Shown one piece after another: positions 22,094 through 33,579 of a DNA stretch of 64,000 bases (its first letter is position 1; each line of letters starts with the position of its first letter). Origin of the DNA: Ampullaceana balthica (Eukaryota; Mollusca; Gastropoda; Lymnaeidae); NCBI GenBank assembly GCA_944989445.1, contig CALYLW010000122.1, positions 62,001 to 126,000 on the forward strand, given 5' to 3'. The position numbers and the translations under genes are program-made. The notes under the pieces were generated by a model. That model was not told the origin of the DNA, did not search any database, and worked only from the letters and a program-made list of their open reading frames with translations.

Positions 22094-22948
22094 GCGTGCT
22101 AATAAAAATATTAAAAACCCCACTTGTGAATCAATAAAGCGGCACTTAAACGTATCTACAGATCGTGCGTCTACTCCACTCCACAAACTCTTGACAAAAC
22201 CGCTACAACGTCACGGCCGATGTATCTGGTTACTGGTTACAGTCAAAACGTTGTGGTTTTTTTTTAATTGGCTCCCACCCCCCCCACCCCCCAACTAGCA
22301 CGCGAGACACTCTCCAGCAGGTTGGACTGTTGAACCAAATCTCTTCTCGCCATCTTGACAACTCGTGGGGGCCCATTGTCCCGTCCCGTCCCCCACGAGA
22401 TGCCGGGGACCGTCCGGGCGACACAATGGGCCCAGTGTACGTGTGACTTGACGTGTTAAAGGTGAGACTTAATGAAGAAACCCGACCCGCTGGGGTGCAC
22501 CCGAAGACGACCCCCCCCACCCTTCGCCCCCCAACCCACACGCATCCCCACTCGGGGTGGAAAAGGTCGGCACGGTGGGGGGCGTGAGATCGAAACCCGG
22601 CAATTGTTTGTAAGCTCGTGTAGGACTGACTACCAGGTAAGTGTTTCAGATTTCACGGCAGTGGGGACACCGAGTTGACTCGGGTCAAAGGGGTAGAACA
22701 AGAGAAGAGGGGAGGGTGGAGGGATGGGGACCTGAGGAATCAAGTACAATTATAAGGGAACTTTACGGGGAAAAAAGCCGTTAAAAAATTTCGAGGTCAA
22801 CAAAATATTTCAGAAGGGTTACAAAAAAAAACGGTTTATTTCAACTTCGACGGAGTCAATTAATACTGAATATACACATCGCACCACAGAACTGCTCAAA
22901 CTTATACCAGCTTCCACCAAGAGGTAAAATAATTTCTTATAATAATCA
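22094..22948. other. Unassigned spacer
   Basis: C-rich tract 22276-22292 and a GC-rich patch 22370-22580 with overlapping shadow frames. No domain recognised. Confidence 0.4.
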
Positions 22949-22956
22949 TGTATAGC

Positions 22957-23760
22957 TAAGGGCTTTTATCAATTAATTTAAAATTAATCGTTAACTTTTG
23001 AAAAATTACGATTAACTAATTGTTAATTTCGATTAAAGCCAAAACTTGAAATGTATGGTGTCATAAGTAGCACTTATTAAACGTACTTATCAAAAATTGA
23101 AATAACACTGGAATGTCTTCTTTCTATGACATCTTTTAACCAACAACACAGACAGACAAGTGTATTGACATTATTTGGTTCAGAGCGGGTCTTATTGACA
23201 AAATAACCAGCTGAGCTGAACAATCGTGAACATTTCACATAGCTTAAGATTGTCTCAACTGAAGTTTCTAATACTGTAGACTGTAGTGGATGTTTGGTTT
23301 GCAGGTGATATGTAAGCGAAGTGTTAGAACTTTAGAACCATGGTAGCAATGTTCCCTTTAAGCAGCGCCGCTGCGCAGATATTTTACCGACGCCACGCTG
23401 GAGTTTAGAATCACCGCGCAGAAAATTATGTAAACTTTTGCACAAAAAATGTACGTTTTGCAACTTTTCACACGAAAGAACGAGCTTAGATTTAGAGGGA
23501 ACATTGTATGGTAGGCAAACGATTTCTCTCAATGGAAACAACCTTTCCCAACATTTTGAACAATCACCTAAGTGAATAGTTTAAACAAAAATGTTCGTGT
23601 AATCGTCCGGAAATTAGTTCATATTTATCGGCCGAAATATTTTACTTTTTGACCTCCAATACATTTAAAGTGGTGGGTCGATTAATCGTTAAAAAAATTT
23701 TGATCGTTAAAATTTTTTAACGATTAATCGAGAAATTAATCGTTAATTTCCGCAGCCCTA
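22957..23760 (-). mobile_element. Non-autonomous hAT element, TAGGGCTGCGG family, copy 2
   Basis: Reverse orientation: starts TAAGGGCTTTTATCAATTAA and ends AATTTCCGCAGCCCTA. Exact 8-bp duplications TGTATAGC lie at 22949-22956 and 23761-23768. Carries the AATGTTCCC-type segment at 23347-23516. Non-coding, ~804 bp, close to the 820 bp of copy 1. Confidence 0.9.
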
Positions 23761-23787
23761 TGTATAGCCAAATATTTTTTTTACCGG

Positions 23788-24198
23788 AGAATCCAAAAAT
23801 ACAAAATTTTAGTTATGTCTCGTAAAACGTGTTTAATATAATGCGCACCGATCGGGAATATGTTTATAAAAAGTACTGTCAATATAATACGCACCAAATC
23901 GCGCAACAGGAAAGTATTAATAAAAATGTCGTTCAATATAATACGCACCGCGACTCTCTATCTCAAAAATTTAACATGATACATAGAGATAAATAAAATA
24001 ATCTAAAAATTCAATAATTTATTTACAGTACATGCGATCGATCTGAAATTTCGATACATCGTTTTATCATCGGCACGAAACTGCCTGCAAAATTTCATCT
24101 CTCTAGCTTACGAGGAAGTGGGTTAAAAATCGATTAAAGTTTATTCGACGAACAAGCAAGAAATCAACCAGACACCACGAGTTAATATAAAGGATTTA
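23788..24198 (+). mobile_element. TAAATCCC-related element, diverged subfamily
   Basis: Shares TTTTAGTTATGTCTCGTAAA, TTCAATATAATACGCACCG and the end CGAGTTAATATAAAGGATTT with the copy at 52848-53350. CTGAAATTTCGATACATCGT and GAGGAAGTGGGTTAAAAATC correspond to the main family's CTGAAATTTTGATACGATGC and GAAGTGGGTCATTTTTGAC. It lacks the G-rich tract of the main family. Non-coding. Confidence 0.75.
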
Positions 24199-25024
24199 AA
24201 AAGAAGAAACAATAACAAAGGTGATATGGCGGTAGTTTATGTTGTACTTATTACTTATATAGGGGGAGGGGGTGGTATACTGCAGACATTTGTTCCAAAA
24301 AAAAATTGGAGAGAGAAGGCTCAAAGGAATGACATATCCAGGCTGACAATAACCCTGGGGTGCCAACGCCACCGCGTAGAGATGATTTCTGACGCCCCTG
24401 AACACGTGGCCAGTGGCCCGACCCTTGGTGTGTGTATGATCTGCAAATATCAGGTGACGCCGGGAGCTGACGCGGCACGGAGTCGTGGCGTTAGAAGGGG
24501 GAGGGGGTGGGGGGTGTGACGCGGACTGTGAAAGGACTGATACTGGACACAGTGGATTACTGACTTGATGGATAAAGTCACGTGGTCGTGGTGTGGCGAG
24601 GTGAAGGGAGGCAGGGGAGGGGGGGAGAGCTCCCGAATGAAATCATCAGATGGGGGGGGGGAGGGTTATTTACGAATTTACGACACGAGTCATCGGTAGC
24701 ATAGTAATTAAAGGGAGGCGATGAGACAGCTAAATATGTCAACGGTTGTTGTTTTTTTTTAAATTAACATTAAAATACACTCATTAACACGCATGAACTT
24801 TGAACCATGTCTATCTATTTACTCCAACTTGCATTATTTACATGGTCTTAAATGTTTCGCCTTCTCCCATGAAGTGCCACAATATCACCTCAAGCGTAAA
24901 ATTAATTGAAAAGATTTTAACGAAATATTGGTTCATCCAAAGATACATCTTTTGTTTTCTCTTCTTTTTTAAAAACTTTGTTGTTTTTTAAAATTATTTC
25001 CAACAATTTGTGAAACTATGTGTA
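24199..25024. other. Unassigned spacer
   Basis: G-rich tracts around 24500-24515 and 24650-24663. Overlapping frames on both strands at 24226-24519 show no domain. AT-rich towards 25000. Confidence 0.4.
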
Positions 25025-25032
25025 CAAGCATA

Positions 25033-25210
25033 CAGGGCCGTCTTAACGCATAGGCCCGTTGGGCATTTTCCCGGGGGCCCACGAGCATAGGGGCCCCACG
25101 GGAATATGTTTATTTATATACATTATATTTATTTATTTTTTATTCCTATGTGGGAGGGGCCCAAAACTATTTCTTTGCCCGGGGCCCAAAAGAGTGTATA
25201 GACGGCTCCG
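25033..25210. mobile_element. hAT MITE (CAGGGCCGTCTTAA termini)
   Basis: Left end CAGGGCCGTCTTAACGC and right end ATAGACGGCTCCG are inverted with a few mismatches. Exact 8-bp duplications CAAGCATA lie at 25025-25032 and 25211-25218. GGGGCCC-rich interior. 178 bp, non-coding. It abuts the 82-bp satellite. Confidence 0.88.
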
Positions 25211-25219
25211 CAAGCATAC

Positions 25220-26536
25220 AAAATGTGACAATATGACACTGACGTAGTAAGTTAGATTAACAACTCCCAATGCAATGGCGGTGTAGCCCTCTAACCAAGT
25301 CACAATGTGACAATATGACACTAACGTAGTAAGTTAGATTAACAACTCCCAATGCAATGGCGGTGTAACCCTCTAACCAAGTCACAATGTGACAATATGA
25401 CACTGACGTAGTAAGTTAGATTAACAACTCCCAATGCAATGGCGGTGTAACCCTCTAACCAAGTCACAATGTGACAATATGACACTAACGTAGTAAGTTA
25501 GATTAACAACTCCCAATGCAATGGCGGTGTAACCCTCTAACCAAGTCACAATGTGACAATATGACACTAACGTAGTAAGTTAGATTAACAACTCCCAATG
25601 CAATGGCGGTGTAACCCTCTAACCAAGTCACAATGTGACAATATGACACTGACGTAGTAAGTTAGATTAACAACTCCCAATGCAATGGCGGTGTAACCCT
25701 CTAACCAAGTCACAATGTGACAATATGACACTAACGTAGTAAGTTAGATTAACAACTCCCAATGCAATGGCGGTGTAACCCTCTAACCAAGTCACAATGT
25801 GACAATATGACACTGACGTAGTAAGTTAGATTAACAACTCCCAATGCAATGGCGGTGTAACCCTCTAACCAAGTCACAATGTGACAATATGACACTAACG
25901 TAGTAAGTTAGATTAACAACTCCCAATGCAATGGCGGTGTAACCCTCTAACCAAGTCACAATGTGACAATATGACACTGACGTAGTAAGTTAGATTAACA
26001 ACTCCCAATGCAATGGCGGTGTAACCCTCTAACCAAGTCACAATGTGACAATATGACACTAACGTAGTAAGTTAGATTAACAACTCCCAATGCAATGGCG
26101 GTGTAACCCTCTAACCAAGTCACAATGTGACAATATGACACTGACGTAGTAAGTTAGATTAACAACTCCCAGTGCCATGGCGGTGTAACCCTCTAACCAA
26201 GTCACAATGTGACAATATGACACTGACGTAGTAAGTTAGATTAACAACTCCCAATGTAATGGCGGTGTAACCCTCTAACCAAGTCACAATGTGACAATAT
26301 GACACTAACGTAGTAAGTTAGATTAACAACTCCCAATGCAATGGCGGTGTAACCCTCTAACCAAGTCACAATGTGACAATATAACACTAACGTAGTAAGT
26401 TAGATTAACAACTCCCAATGCAATGGCGGTGTAACCCTCTAACCAAGTCACAATGTGACAATATGACACTGACGTAGTAAGTTAGATTAACAACTCCCAG
26501 TGCCATGGCGGTGTAGCCCTCTAACCAAGTCACAAT
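25220..26536 (+). repeat. 82-bp satellite, ~16 units
   Basis: Unit GTCACAATGTGACAATATGA then CACTRACGTAGTAAGTTAGA, TTAACAACTCCCAATGCAAT and GGCGGTGTAACCCTCTAACC plus AA. Units are nearly identical and differ mainly at one position (GACG versus AACG), with rare changes such as CAGTGCCATGG in two units and TAGCCC at the outer ones. The uniformity suggests recent amplification. Confidence 0.95.
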
Positions 26537-26630
26537 AACAAAATACCTGGACGCAAAAAAACATAGGTTTTGTATTTATTTATGTTTATACTTGGGACTC
26601 TTTATTGGCTGCCAGACCGCTCGCTCGAGC

Positions 26631-26707
26631 AAGAAAGAGAGATAGAGAGAAACAAAGAGAGATAGAGAAGGAGAGCGAGAGAAAGTGAGAGAGAGTGAGT
26701 GAGAGCG
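26631..26707 (+). repeat. GA-rich simple repeat
   Basis: Imperfect GAGA/AGAGATAGAGA purine run. A second, shorter (GA)n occurs at 26990-27005. Confidence 0.85.
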
Positions 26708-27861
26708 AACGTTTCAAAATGCTTCATATCATTCGCCATTGTGTCTGTTTGTCAAATTTTAGAATTCTAGTTTAGGGCCCTTTAGATTTTTAAAAAAGAA
26801 ATTACTTGTAAGATAATGCTGGGCAAGTCTCAATAAAATTTCGTGAACTTGACTCTTTAGATCTATATAATGTTAAAACATGCTGTTTTGCTTTTTTTCT
26901 TTTTTCTTTTTTTTTAATCAGTGGGAGAAGATTGAGTTCTTTCTTTCTTTTATCATTTAAAAAAAATAATTAATTTGTGTTTTGTACAAAGAGAGAGAGA
27001 GAGAGGCGTGGAGAAGGGGTCAACGACAAGGGGGAGAGAATTTGAAAACCCCAATGTTGCCAAGACTCACTTCTCGCCCCTGTCAACGGTCTCCCTTATC
27101 TACAACGTCAACTCCTAGAGACCCCTAGCGGCTACAAACACAAGGGCTAACAAGGGCCGACAGCCCCATGCGGCCATGCGCGCTCTCTTCATTTCTGAAA
27201 AAACGGCCAATGTCCGATATCCATTTTTTAAAGGCCGGGGGGGTGGGGGGGGGTCGGTGTAGTTGTGGGGGGGGGGATTTTCTTTCCGCAACGCCCTCTA
27301 CATACCATCACACTCACTGACATACGAAGCTATTCTTCCCCCTGCTGCTGCTAACAATGACCGACGTCACTTCACATTAAAAAAAAGAAGACACCAAACG
27401 TTAACAGTCAGCCCTCGACAACGCCCCGACGAGAGGCAACATCTCCACTTTCCATGACCCCCCCTCCCACTCGCGGTGATGAGGTCAACATCTAATCTTA
27501 ACTGCCTTGACCCCCTGCCGGTCCCCCACCCCTTCTCCCGATCACCACGCGATTCGCTTGTCAAATGCGATACCGTCTGTGTCTGCCTGACAGTTTGCGG
27601 GTTTAGTTTGATGAGAAATGTTTTTCGTATGCACCGCCGCCAACAAGGACTAACACGCCAACAATAAGGACTGACAGGCCGCGAGGTGGCACCGATTTCA
27701 AGTCCGAATGAAACGACCTTCGTTAACTCAACGAGGCGAGAGTATTCGCTAAGAGTCGGAGAATCACTACACCATACCTTATCAGTGACAAAAGAATAGT
27801 GCACAAGAACGCACCAACTACTTTTGATTTTAAACTCAGTTTCAAGACAAATCTGTTCAGT
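26708..27861. other. Unassigned spacer
   Basis: Includes a G-rich tract (27236-27279) and a GC-richer patch (27400-27700). A 170-aa minus-strand frame (27367-27879) shows no domain and overlaps a plus-strand frame, so I do not call a gene. Confidence 0.4.
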
Positions 27862-28343
27862 TTTCGATAACTTTGCCACGGTTCCTGACCATCCGGGCGC
27901 CTACGTTCGATACCTTGGCCACGGTTCCCGACTGCCCCGGGAACCTACCTCCGATCCCTTTGCAACGGTTCCCGACTTCCCCGGGCACCTACCTCCGATC
28001 CCTTTGCCACGGTTCCCGACTGCCCCGGGCACCTACGTTCGATAACTTTGCCACGGTTCCTGACCATCCGGGCGCCTACGTTCGATACCTTGGCCACGGT
28101 TCCCGACTGCCCCGGGAACCTACCTCCGATCCCTTTGCAACGGTTCCCGACTTCCCCGGGCACCTACCTCCGATCCCTTTGCCACGGTTCCCGACTGCCC
28201 CGGGCACCTACGTTCGATAACTTTGCCACGGATCCCGACTGCCCCGGGCACCTACCTTCGATAACTTTGCCACGGTTCCCGACTGCCCCGGGCACCTACG
28301 TCCGATCCCTTTGCCACGGTTCCCGACCACCCCGGGCACCTAC
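27862..28343 (+). repeat. 44-bp minisatellite with a 175-bp higher-order period, ~11 units
   Basis: Unit CCACGGTTCCCGACTGCCCC then GGGCACCTACSTYCGATMMC TTTG. The first eight units form two successive blocks of about 175 bp (start points 27873 and 28048) whose unit order and variants (GACCATCCGGGCGCC, GACTTCCCC) are repeated. Three frames stay partly open because the unit is stop-poor. I see no start context or domain to support a protein. Confidence 0.92.
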
Positions 28344-29211
28344 AGATACATAGAGATAATTGCAGACCTCAGGAGACGACGACAGATATCTTACTTGAGG
28401 GCCAGTCCAGCCATTCTCGACGCTATCTGACTAACCGCAATGTTGCTGGTGTGAGGCCGGGTACGTTTACCCCATGAGGCGGCGGGTGGTATAAATGAGG
28501 CGTACTCAACCGTACTCTGAGGAATTTATTTTTAGAGGGCTATACCTTTATAATCTCGTTGATGAGATCCGAATATCAAACGTAGCTCTAAGTCTCAAGC
28601 CGAGCGTGTGGATGAGATGATGACCAGTTCAGTTTCGGTGTTTTGAGGAACATTTGTAAAATGACATCATTGTTCATGACGTGAGAGGTCAAGGTAAAAT
28701 AAAAATTAAAAAAACCTTTCTCGATGACGTACGGGAAAAGGGGAGCGATTACAAATAATTGTACTTTTTTTTTCTCTCTTCAATTTCTTAATCTTTCCAA
28801 TGAAAAAAAAGCACGCAAATAAATAATGAAACAGATTTCCCGAATTGGGTTAGCCACAAGAACTTGATGGCGAAATGCAGTGTTCAGAGAATCGACATGT
28901 GGCTTTAGAAATTTATATCTTGTATTGAGAGACTATTTTACACATCACCATCACATCAACCATTCACAAACTGGTGCCATTAATGGTGCACTTTTGTATT
29001 TCGGACCAGGGCGCATGCATGTTAATTTTAAGACGTCGGCTAAGATACCACTGAAAAGGGCGTTCGAAGATTTTTTTGTTTGTTTGTTTGTTTGTTTGTT
29101 TGTTTGTTTGTTTATTGCTGGACGACATTTCTGTTTTGTTGTTGTTGTTTTTTTTTGGGGGGGGGCGGTAAATGATGCCCCAACTTCTCTCAACCCGTGA
29201 TACAAAAATGT
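28344..29211. other. Unassigned spacer with (TTTG)n
   Basis: A (TTTG)n microsatellite lies at about 29077-29113, followed by poly-T and poly-G. Otherwise no gene or repeat family recognised. Confidence 0.45.
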
Positions 29212-29744
29212 ATTTTTTCTAGGGCTGCGGAAATTAACGATTAATTTCTCGTTTAATGGTTAAAAAATGTAACGATTAAAAATTGTTTTAACGATTAATC
29301 GACCCACCACTTATAAATGTACTGAAAGTCAAAAAGTAAAATATTTCGGCCGATAAATATTAACTATATTTTCGGACGATTACACGAACATTTTGGTTTT
29401 TAACTATTGACTGGGGTGAATGTTCAAATTGTTGATAAAGTTTATGTTTCCATTGAGAGAAATCGTTTGCCTACCATGCAATGTTCCCTACCATGCAAAG
29501 TTCCCTACCATGCAATGTTCCCTCTAAGTCTAAGATTCGTTGGTCAATGTGCAAAGTAAAAAAAAACTCGAGTGCAAAGTCCATTTTTTGTGCAATACTT
29601 TACAAAATTTCCTGCGCGGTGATTCTTAACTCCTGTGTGGTGTCGGTAAAATATATGCGCAGCCGCGCTGCTTAAAGGAAACATTGCTACCATGGTTCTA
29701 ACACTTCGCTTACATATGACCTGCAAACCAAACATCCACTAAAG

Positions 29745-31598
29745 CAGGGGTCTCCAAACTACGGCTCGCGGGCCAGATGCGGCCCGCGAGGTCCTCTGAT
29801 CCGGCCCCTGGAGACCTTGTAATAATTTAAAAAATAACATATTTTTATCTGTATTTTAAAATAAAAATTTGCGAATAACACTAGCGAAAGCAAACACCGC
29901 CGTTTCCGGAAGTCTACTCAAGCTTCTCTTACTAAATAAGAGTTTCTACTTTCTATGATTTCATAACTAAAGAGAGTGCCATCAAGGCACGCATTACCGC
30001 CTGTCAAACAGCGCTACGTGTGAACAAAGGAAAATTAAAGGTGGGTGATATTTTTTCAATTAAAAAAAAATAGTGTTGCTACTGCATACAGTTGTCCCTC
30101 GAATGTAAGTTTCAGTTTCGTTATGAAAAATAAGGATAATAGTTATTACACTAGTGTACATACCTACTGCCCATATATATGTTATATACTTAATATATAT
30201 TTTTTCTTTCTCTTCTTTGCTATTATAATTTACATTCTTTCATGGCATGGATAATGATTGATATATTTTGCTGGCCTAGTGTTATAAAGTTTAACTATGT
30301 GGCCAAAGCTAAAAGAGATATGAACTCAATGTGACTTGTCATTACACAGATGGGGAATAGTATGTATGCATATGTATATCGGACTAAGGAACGTACTAAA
30401 AGTTGTCATATTGTTGGTGTTATACAGTATGTATATTGGTCAAAATTGTGAAATGTTTTGCACTCTATTTTAATTAGTGATAATTATTTACCAGTGTTCA
30501 TTTTTGAGCGATATTGTGTGCAAGATACTTACAGTTTCACTATTTATTCATGTTGAATTCACTTTTAGTTTTAGAACCCGAAAATGGCAGAGAAGAGGAA
30601 AAGAAAAATAGACAATGAGTGTCGGCAGTTTCAAGATGATTGGAGTTTGAAATGAAAGTTCTGAGTAGAGTATTTGAATTAAGAAAGGAAATGCATGACT
30701 TCCTAGAAAGTAAAGGAAAACAACAGCCATTACTGACTGATGAACAGTGGGTATGGAAATTGGCCTTTTCTGCAGACATTACTGCAGACATTACTGGTCA
30801 TTTAAAATTTCTAAACCTAAAACTTCAAGGAGAGACAAATCTAGTTTCTGATCTATACAATCACCTAAAGGCCTTCAGAGCTAAACTTGTCTTGTTTTTG
30901 GAACAAGTACAGGCCAACAACTTGACACACTTTCAGCAGTGCAAGGTCTTCATGACTGAAGCAACAGCTGAGATTCCCCACATCATTTGCAGGCGAGATC
31001 ATCAAAGACCTCCAGCTGCAGTTTAAGGAGCGGTTTTCTGACTTGGATTCAAAGGCAGAAGAAGTTAGGCTATTTCAAAATGCAGCTTGAGGTGATTGAT
31101 TTGCAAGCAAATGACTTCCTTAGGGACTTTCAAAGAAGGGCTTTTGAGTTTCTACCAGTTTTTGCCCAAGGAAGACTTTCCTAATGTCAAAGCTTTTGCA
31201 TCACGATACCTTTCAATCTTTGGAACAACATACTTGTGCGAACAGACATTTTCGAGGATGAAATACGTGAAGAACAATTTGAGAACTAACTTGTCTGATG
31301 ATAATCTCAGGTCACTGTTGATGTTAGGGACATCAAATCTAAAGCCAGAAATATCTAATATTTGGCATCCGGGAAGCAATTTCACCATTCCGACTAATAC
31401 ATGTATTCATGTGCAGTGCATCAATGTATTATTAAATAATATTTAATATAACATTAAATAATATTAATATTATAAATATAATAATATTAAATATATACTT
31501 AAAAACAACATGTATGTTTTGATTTTTTCTTATTTGGCCCCCCAACCGCTATTTTACAGTTAATCCGGCCCTCCGGCTGAAAAGTTTGGAGACCCCTG
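29745..31598 (+). mobile_element. Internally deleted hAT element (CAGGGGTCTCCAAACT termini)
   Basis: Termini CAGGGGTCTCCAAACT and AGTTTGGAGACCCCTG are perfect inverted repeats. Flanks CACTAAAG and CACTACAG form an 8-bp duplication with one mismatch. The empty site is visible in copy 1 of the host element (CATCCACTACAGTATC near 7098). It contains a GCGGCCCGCGAG subterminal block like that of the complete element at 55804, and a 5'/3' skeleton of a related transposase gene. 1,854 bp versus 2,865 bp for the complete one. Confidence 0.93.
30584..31446 (+). pseudogene. hAT transposase remnant (GTF2IRD2/ZBED-like), large internal deletion
   Basis: An ATG at 30584 opens with MAEKRKRKIDNECRQFQDDW, matching the start of this transposase type, but jumps directly to a post-catalytic segment (ELRKEMHDFLESKGKQQPLL ... 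DEQWVWKLAFSADIT, 30640-31026). The zinc finger and both catalytic aspartates are gone. After more frameshifts come LEVIDLQANDFLRDF and, at ~31150-31370, the dimerisation region FGTTYLCEQTFSRMKYVKNN ... LSDDNLRSLLML. It is therefore a non-functional, internally deleted derivative of an element like that at 55804-58668. Deleted copies of this kind commonly depend on an intact relative for transposition. Confidence 0.88.
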
Positions 31599-31694
31599 CA
31601 CTACAGTATCAGAAACTTCAGGTGAGACAATCTAAAGCTATGTGAACGATTGTTCAGCTCAGCTTGTTATATTGTAGGTAAGACTCGCTCATCA

Positions 31695-32428
31695 TCTATA
31701 TATTTACGCTCAATTATCGCTGACTGTGGTCTAACGCTAAATCATAATCCTTTTGGTTTCCAGATTAACATTAACCAAACAACGCACGAACCTATGACGT
31801 CAGCATTTGTGTTGTAAACAGTGCTGACTGACTCAAAGAGTTATTTTTAGTGCAGTAATTTGGTGCGCTGTTTTCTCAAATTATTTTAAAAATCGTGTGG
31901 TGATTAGCACTGTAAAAAAATACTATATACATACTTTGTGTACATTCAGGAATATTTCGTATTTATCATACAAGGATAAGTTACTTGGGCTTTTGACAAC
32001 AACAAAAACCAACCCTATTATAAAATACTTTGTGTACATTTAAGAAAGTTTAATATTAGGGGCCGTCCATGAAGTACGTCACGCTATTTTTGACAATGTT
32101 TAACTCCCCCCTCCCCCTTTCACAAATCTCGCCCCCCCTCCCCCCCTTTAAAGTACGTCACACTTTCGAACAAAAAAATTGTTTTTTTTATTTACAAAAT
32201 AATTAAAATTTAATATAAAACACCGTGACGTCACACATGGCCGGAAACCCCCCCCCCTCCCTCCTGTCACAAATTGTCACACTTTCTTACATCCCCCTTC
32301 TGGAGCGTGACGTACTTTATGGACGGCCCCTTACGTATTTATCATACAAGGACAAGTTAGTTGGGCTTTTGAAAAAGGTGGGCGCCGTATGCACCCTTAA
32401 AAAAAGGGGGCGCCGCAGCAAAAACTAG
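31695..32428 (+). mobile_element. GGCGCC-ended repeat inserted in the hAT element
   Basis: Interrupts host sequence that is continuous in copy 1 (GCTCATCACTTGAACCAGAT near 7188). Possible 3-bp duplication TCA on both sides. It contains GTGCAGTAATTTGGTGCGCT, AATACTTTGTGTACATT twice, CGTATTTATCATACAAGGA and ends in GGGGGCGCCGCAGC. Related copies lie at 11010, 32931 (reverse), 43290 (parts) and 53540. No coding frame recognised; class unknown. Confidence 0.65.
32059..32330. mobile_element. GGGGCCGTCC-type MITE (possible PIF/Harbinger)
   Basis: Termini GGGGCCGTCCATGAAGTACG and CGTACTTTATGGACGGCCCC are near-perfect inverted repeats. The flanking trinucleotide TTA is present on both sides (32056-32058 and 32331-32333), and the empty site can be read in relatives as AATATTTCGTATTT (11270, 31953). 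A 3-bp TTA duplication plus GGGGCC ends fits PIF/Harbinger, but this is an inference. Inner part has poly-C tracts and an AT-rich core. Non-coding. Confidence 0.85.
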
Positions 32429-32930
32429 TCACTTAATAACCAAATAATGTCAATACACTTGTCTGTTTATGTTGTTGGTTAAAAGATGTCATATAAAGAA
32501 GACATTCCAATGTTATTTCGATTTTCGACAAGTACGTTTAATAAATGCTACATATGACACCATAAATATCAATTTTTGGATTTAATGGAAATTAACGATT
32601 AATTAATCGTTAATTTTTCTATAAGGTTAACGTTTAAATTTAAATTAATCGTTAACAGTCCTAATTTTTTCACTTAAGAATAACTGAATCAACAGTTTGG
32701 ACGCAATAGGATATTAAAATCGGAGGTCACCTTGCAAAGTGAGTCCCGGTGAACGTGTGAAAATAAAGGGAAACAAATAGCCTCACCATGATAGGTCTCT
32801 GTTCAATGAGCCAACGGAAAAAAAGTAAGCACTAATTGGTGCTTTTCTTATACAGGGTGCTACTTGAAAACACACTTTATATATATATTTTTTCATTCGC
32901 TAATATCATTACAATAGGGGTTGTAGGGCG

Positions 32931-33555
32931 CCTACGGCGCCCACACCGGGTTTAGGGCGCCTACGGCGCCCACTTTTTTTGTCAAAACCCCAAGTAACTT
33001 ATAATAAATAAATACGACATATTAAACTTCCAGAAATGTACACACAGTATTTTAATAATTTTATAATTATAAATCCTGAAATCCTATTTTTACATCGCTC
33101 CCTTTTCCAAAATTAAGATATAAGCTAAAACCCAATTACGTCATATAATATATTTTTTACAGCGCTCTTTAATTTGTAATTAATTTGCACACCTTTTGGT
33201 GCACACCTTTTATTAAATTAAATATAAGATCAAATAATGACGTCATATTTTAATAATTTTATAATTATAAATCCTGAAATCCTATTTTTACATCGCTCCC
33301 TTTTCCAAAATTAAGATATAAGCTAAAACAATTACGTCATATAATATATTTTTACGGCGCGTCATTAATTTGTAATTAATTTGCACACCTTTTGATGCAC
33401 ACCTTTTATTATTTATAAGATCAAATAATGACGTCATATTAAATATTTTTACAGTGCTAATCACCACACGATTTTTTAACTGCTATAGACTGTTGTACAT
33501 CGTTCCTCAGCGTTCCACATCCAACCTGTGACTTGGGCTTTTATATTATTTATGA
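32931..33555 (-). mobile_element. GGCGCC-ended repeat family, copy with internal duplication
   Basis: At the left, TAGGGCGCCTACGGCGCCCA occurs twice (32934 and 32952), a short stem-loop-forming terminus. The right part contains the reverse complement of the AATATAAAAGCCCAAGTCAC block. A ~200-bp interior segment (TTTTAATAATTTTATAATTA ... TTAAGATATAAGCTAAAAC ... TTGCACACCTTTT) is tandemly duplicated (about 33048 and 33248). Non-coding. Confidence 0.7.
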
Positions 33556-33579
33556 GGTACCACGACATTGCGCACCATT

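Larger units (their letters stand above)
29220..32663 (+). mobile_element. Non-autonomous hAT element, TAGGGCTGCGG family, copy 3, with nested insertions
   Basis: Left end TAGGGCTGCGGAAATTAACG, right end GTTAACAGTCCTA, flanked by exact 8-bp duplications ATTTTTTC (29212-29219 and 32664-32671). Aligning its outer parts to copies 1 and 2 shows two insertions: a hAT element at 29745-31598, and a GGCGCC-ended element at about 31695-32428 that is itself split by a MITE at 32059-32330. Removing these leaves ~0.86 kb, matching the other copies. Contains the AATGTTCCC segment at 29512-29686. Confidence 0.9.

Noticed and set aside
25220..26536. CRISPR-like regular array
   Set aside because: Units are contiguous 82-bp copies with no unique spacers, the setting is eukaryotic and there are no cas genes; it is a satellite. 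The same reasoning applies to the other arrays here.
27367..27879. 170-codon minus-strand frame
   Set aside because: No domain, overlaps a plus-strand frame, and lies in GC-richer spacer where stops are rarer. Not enough to call a gene.
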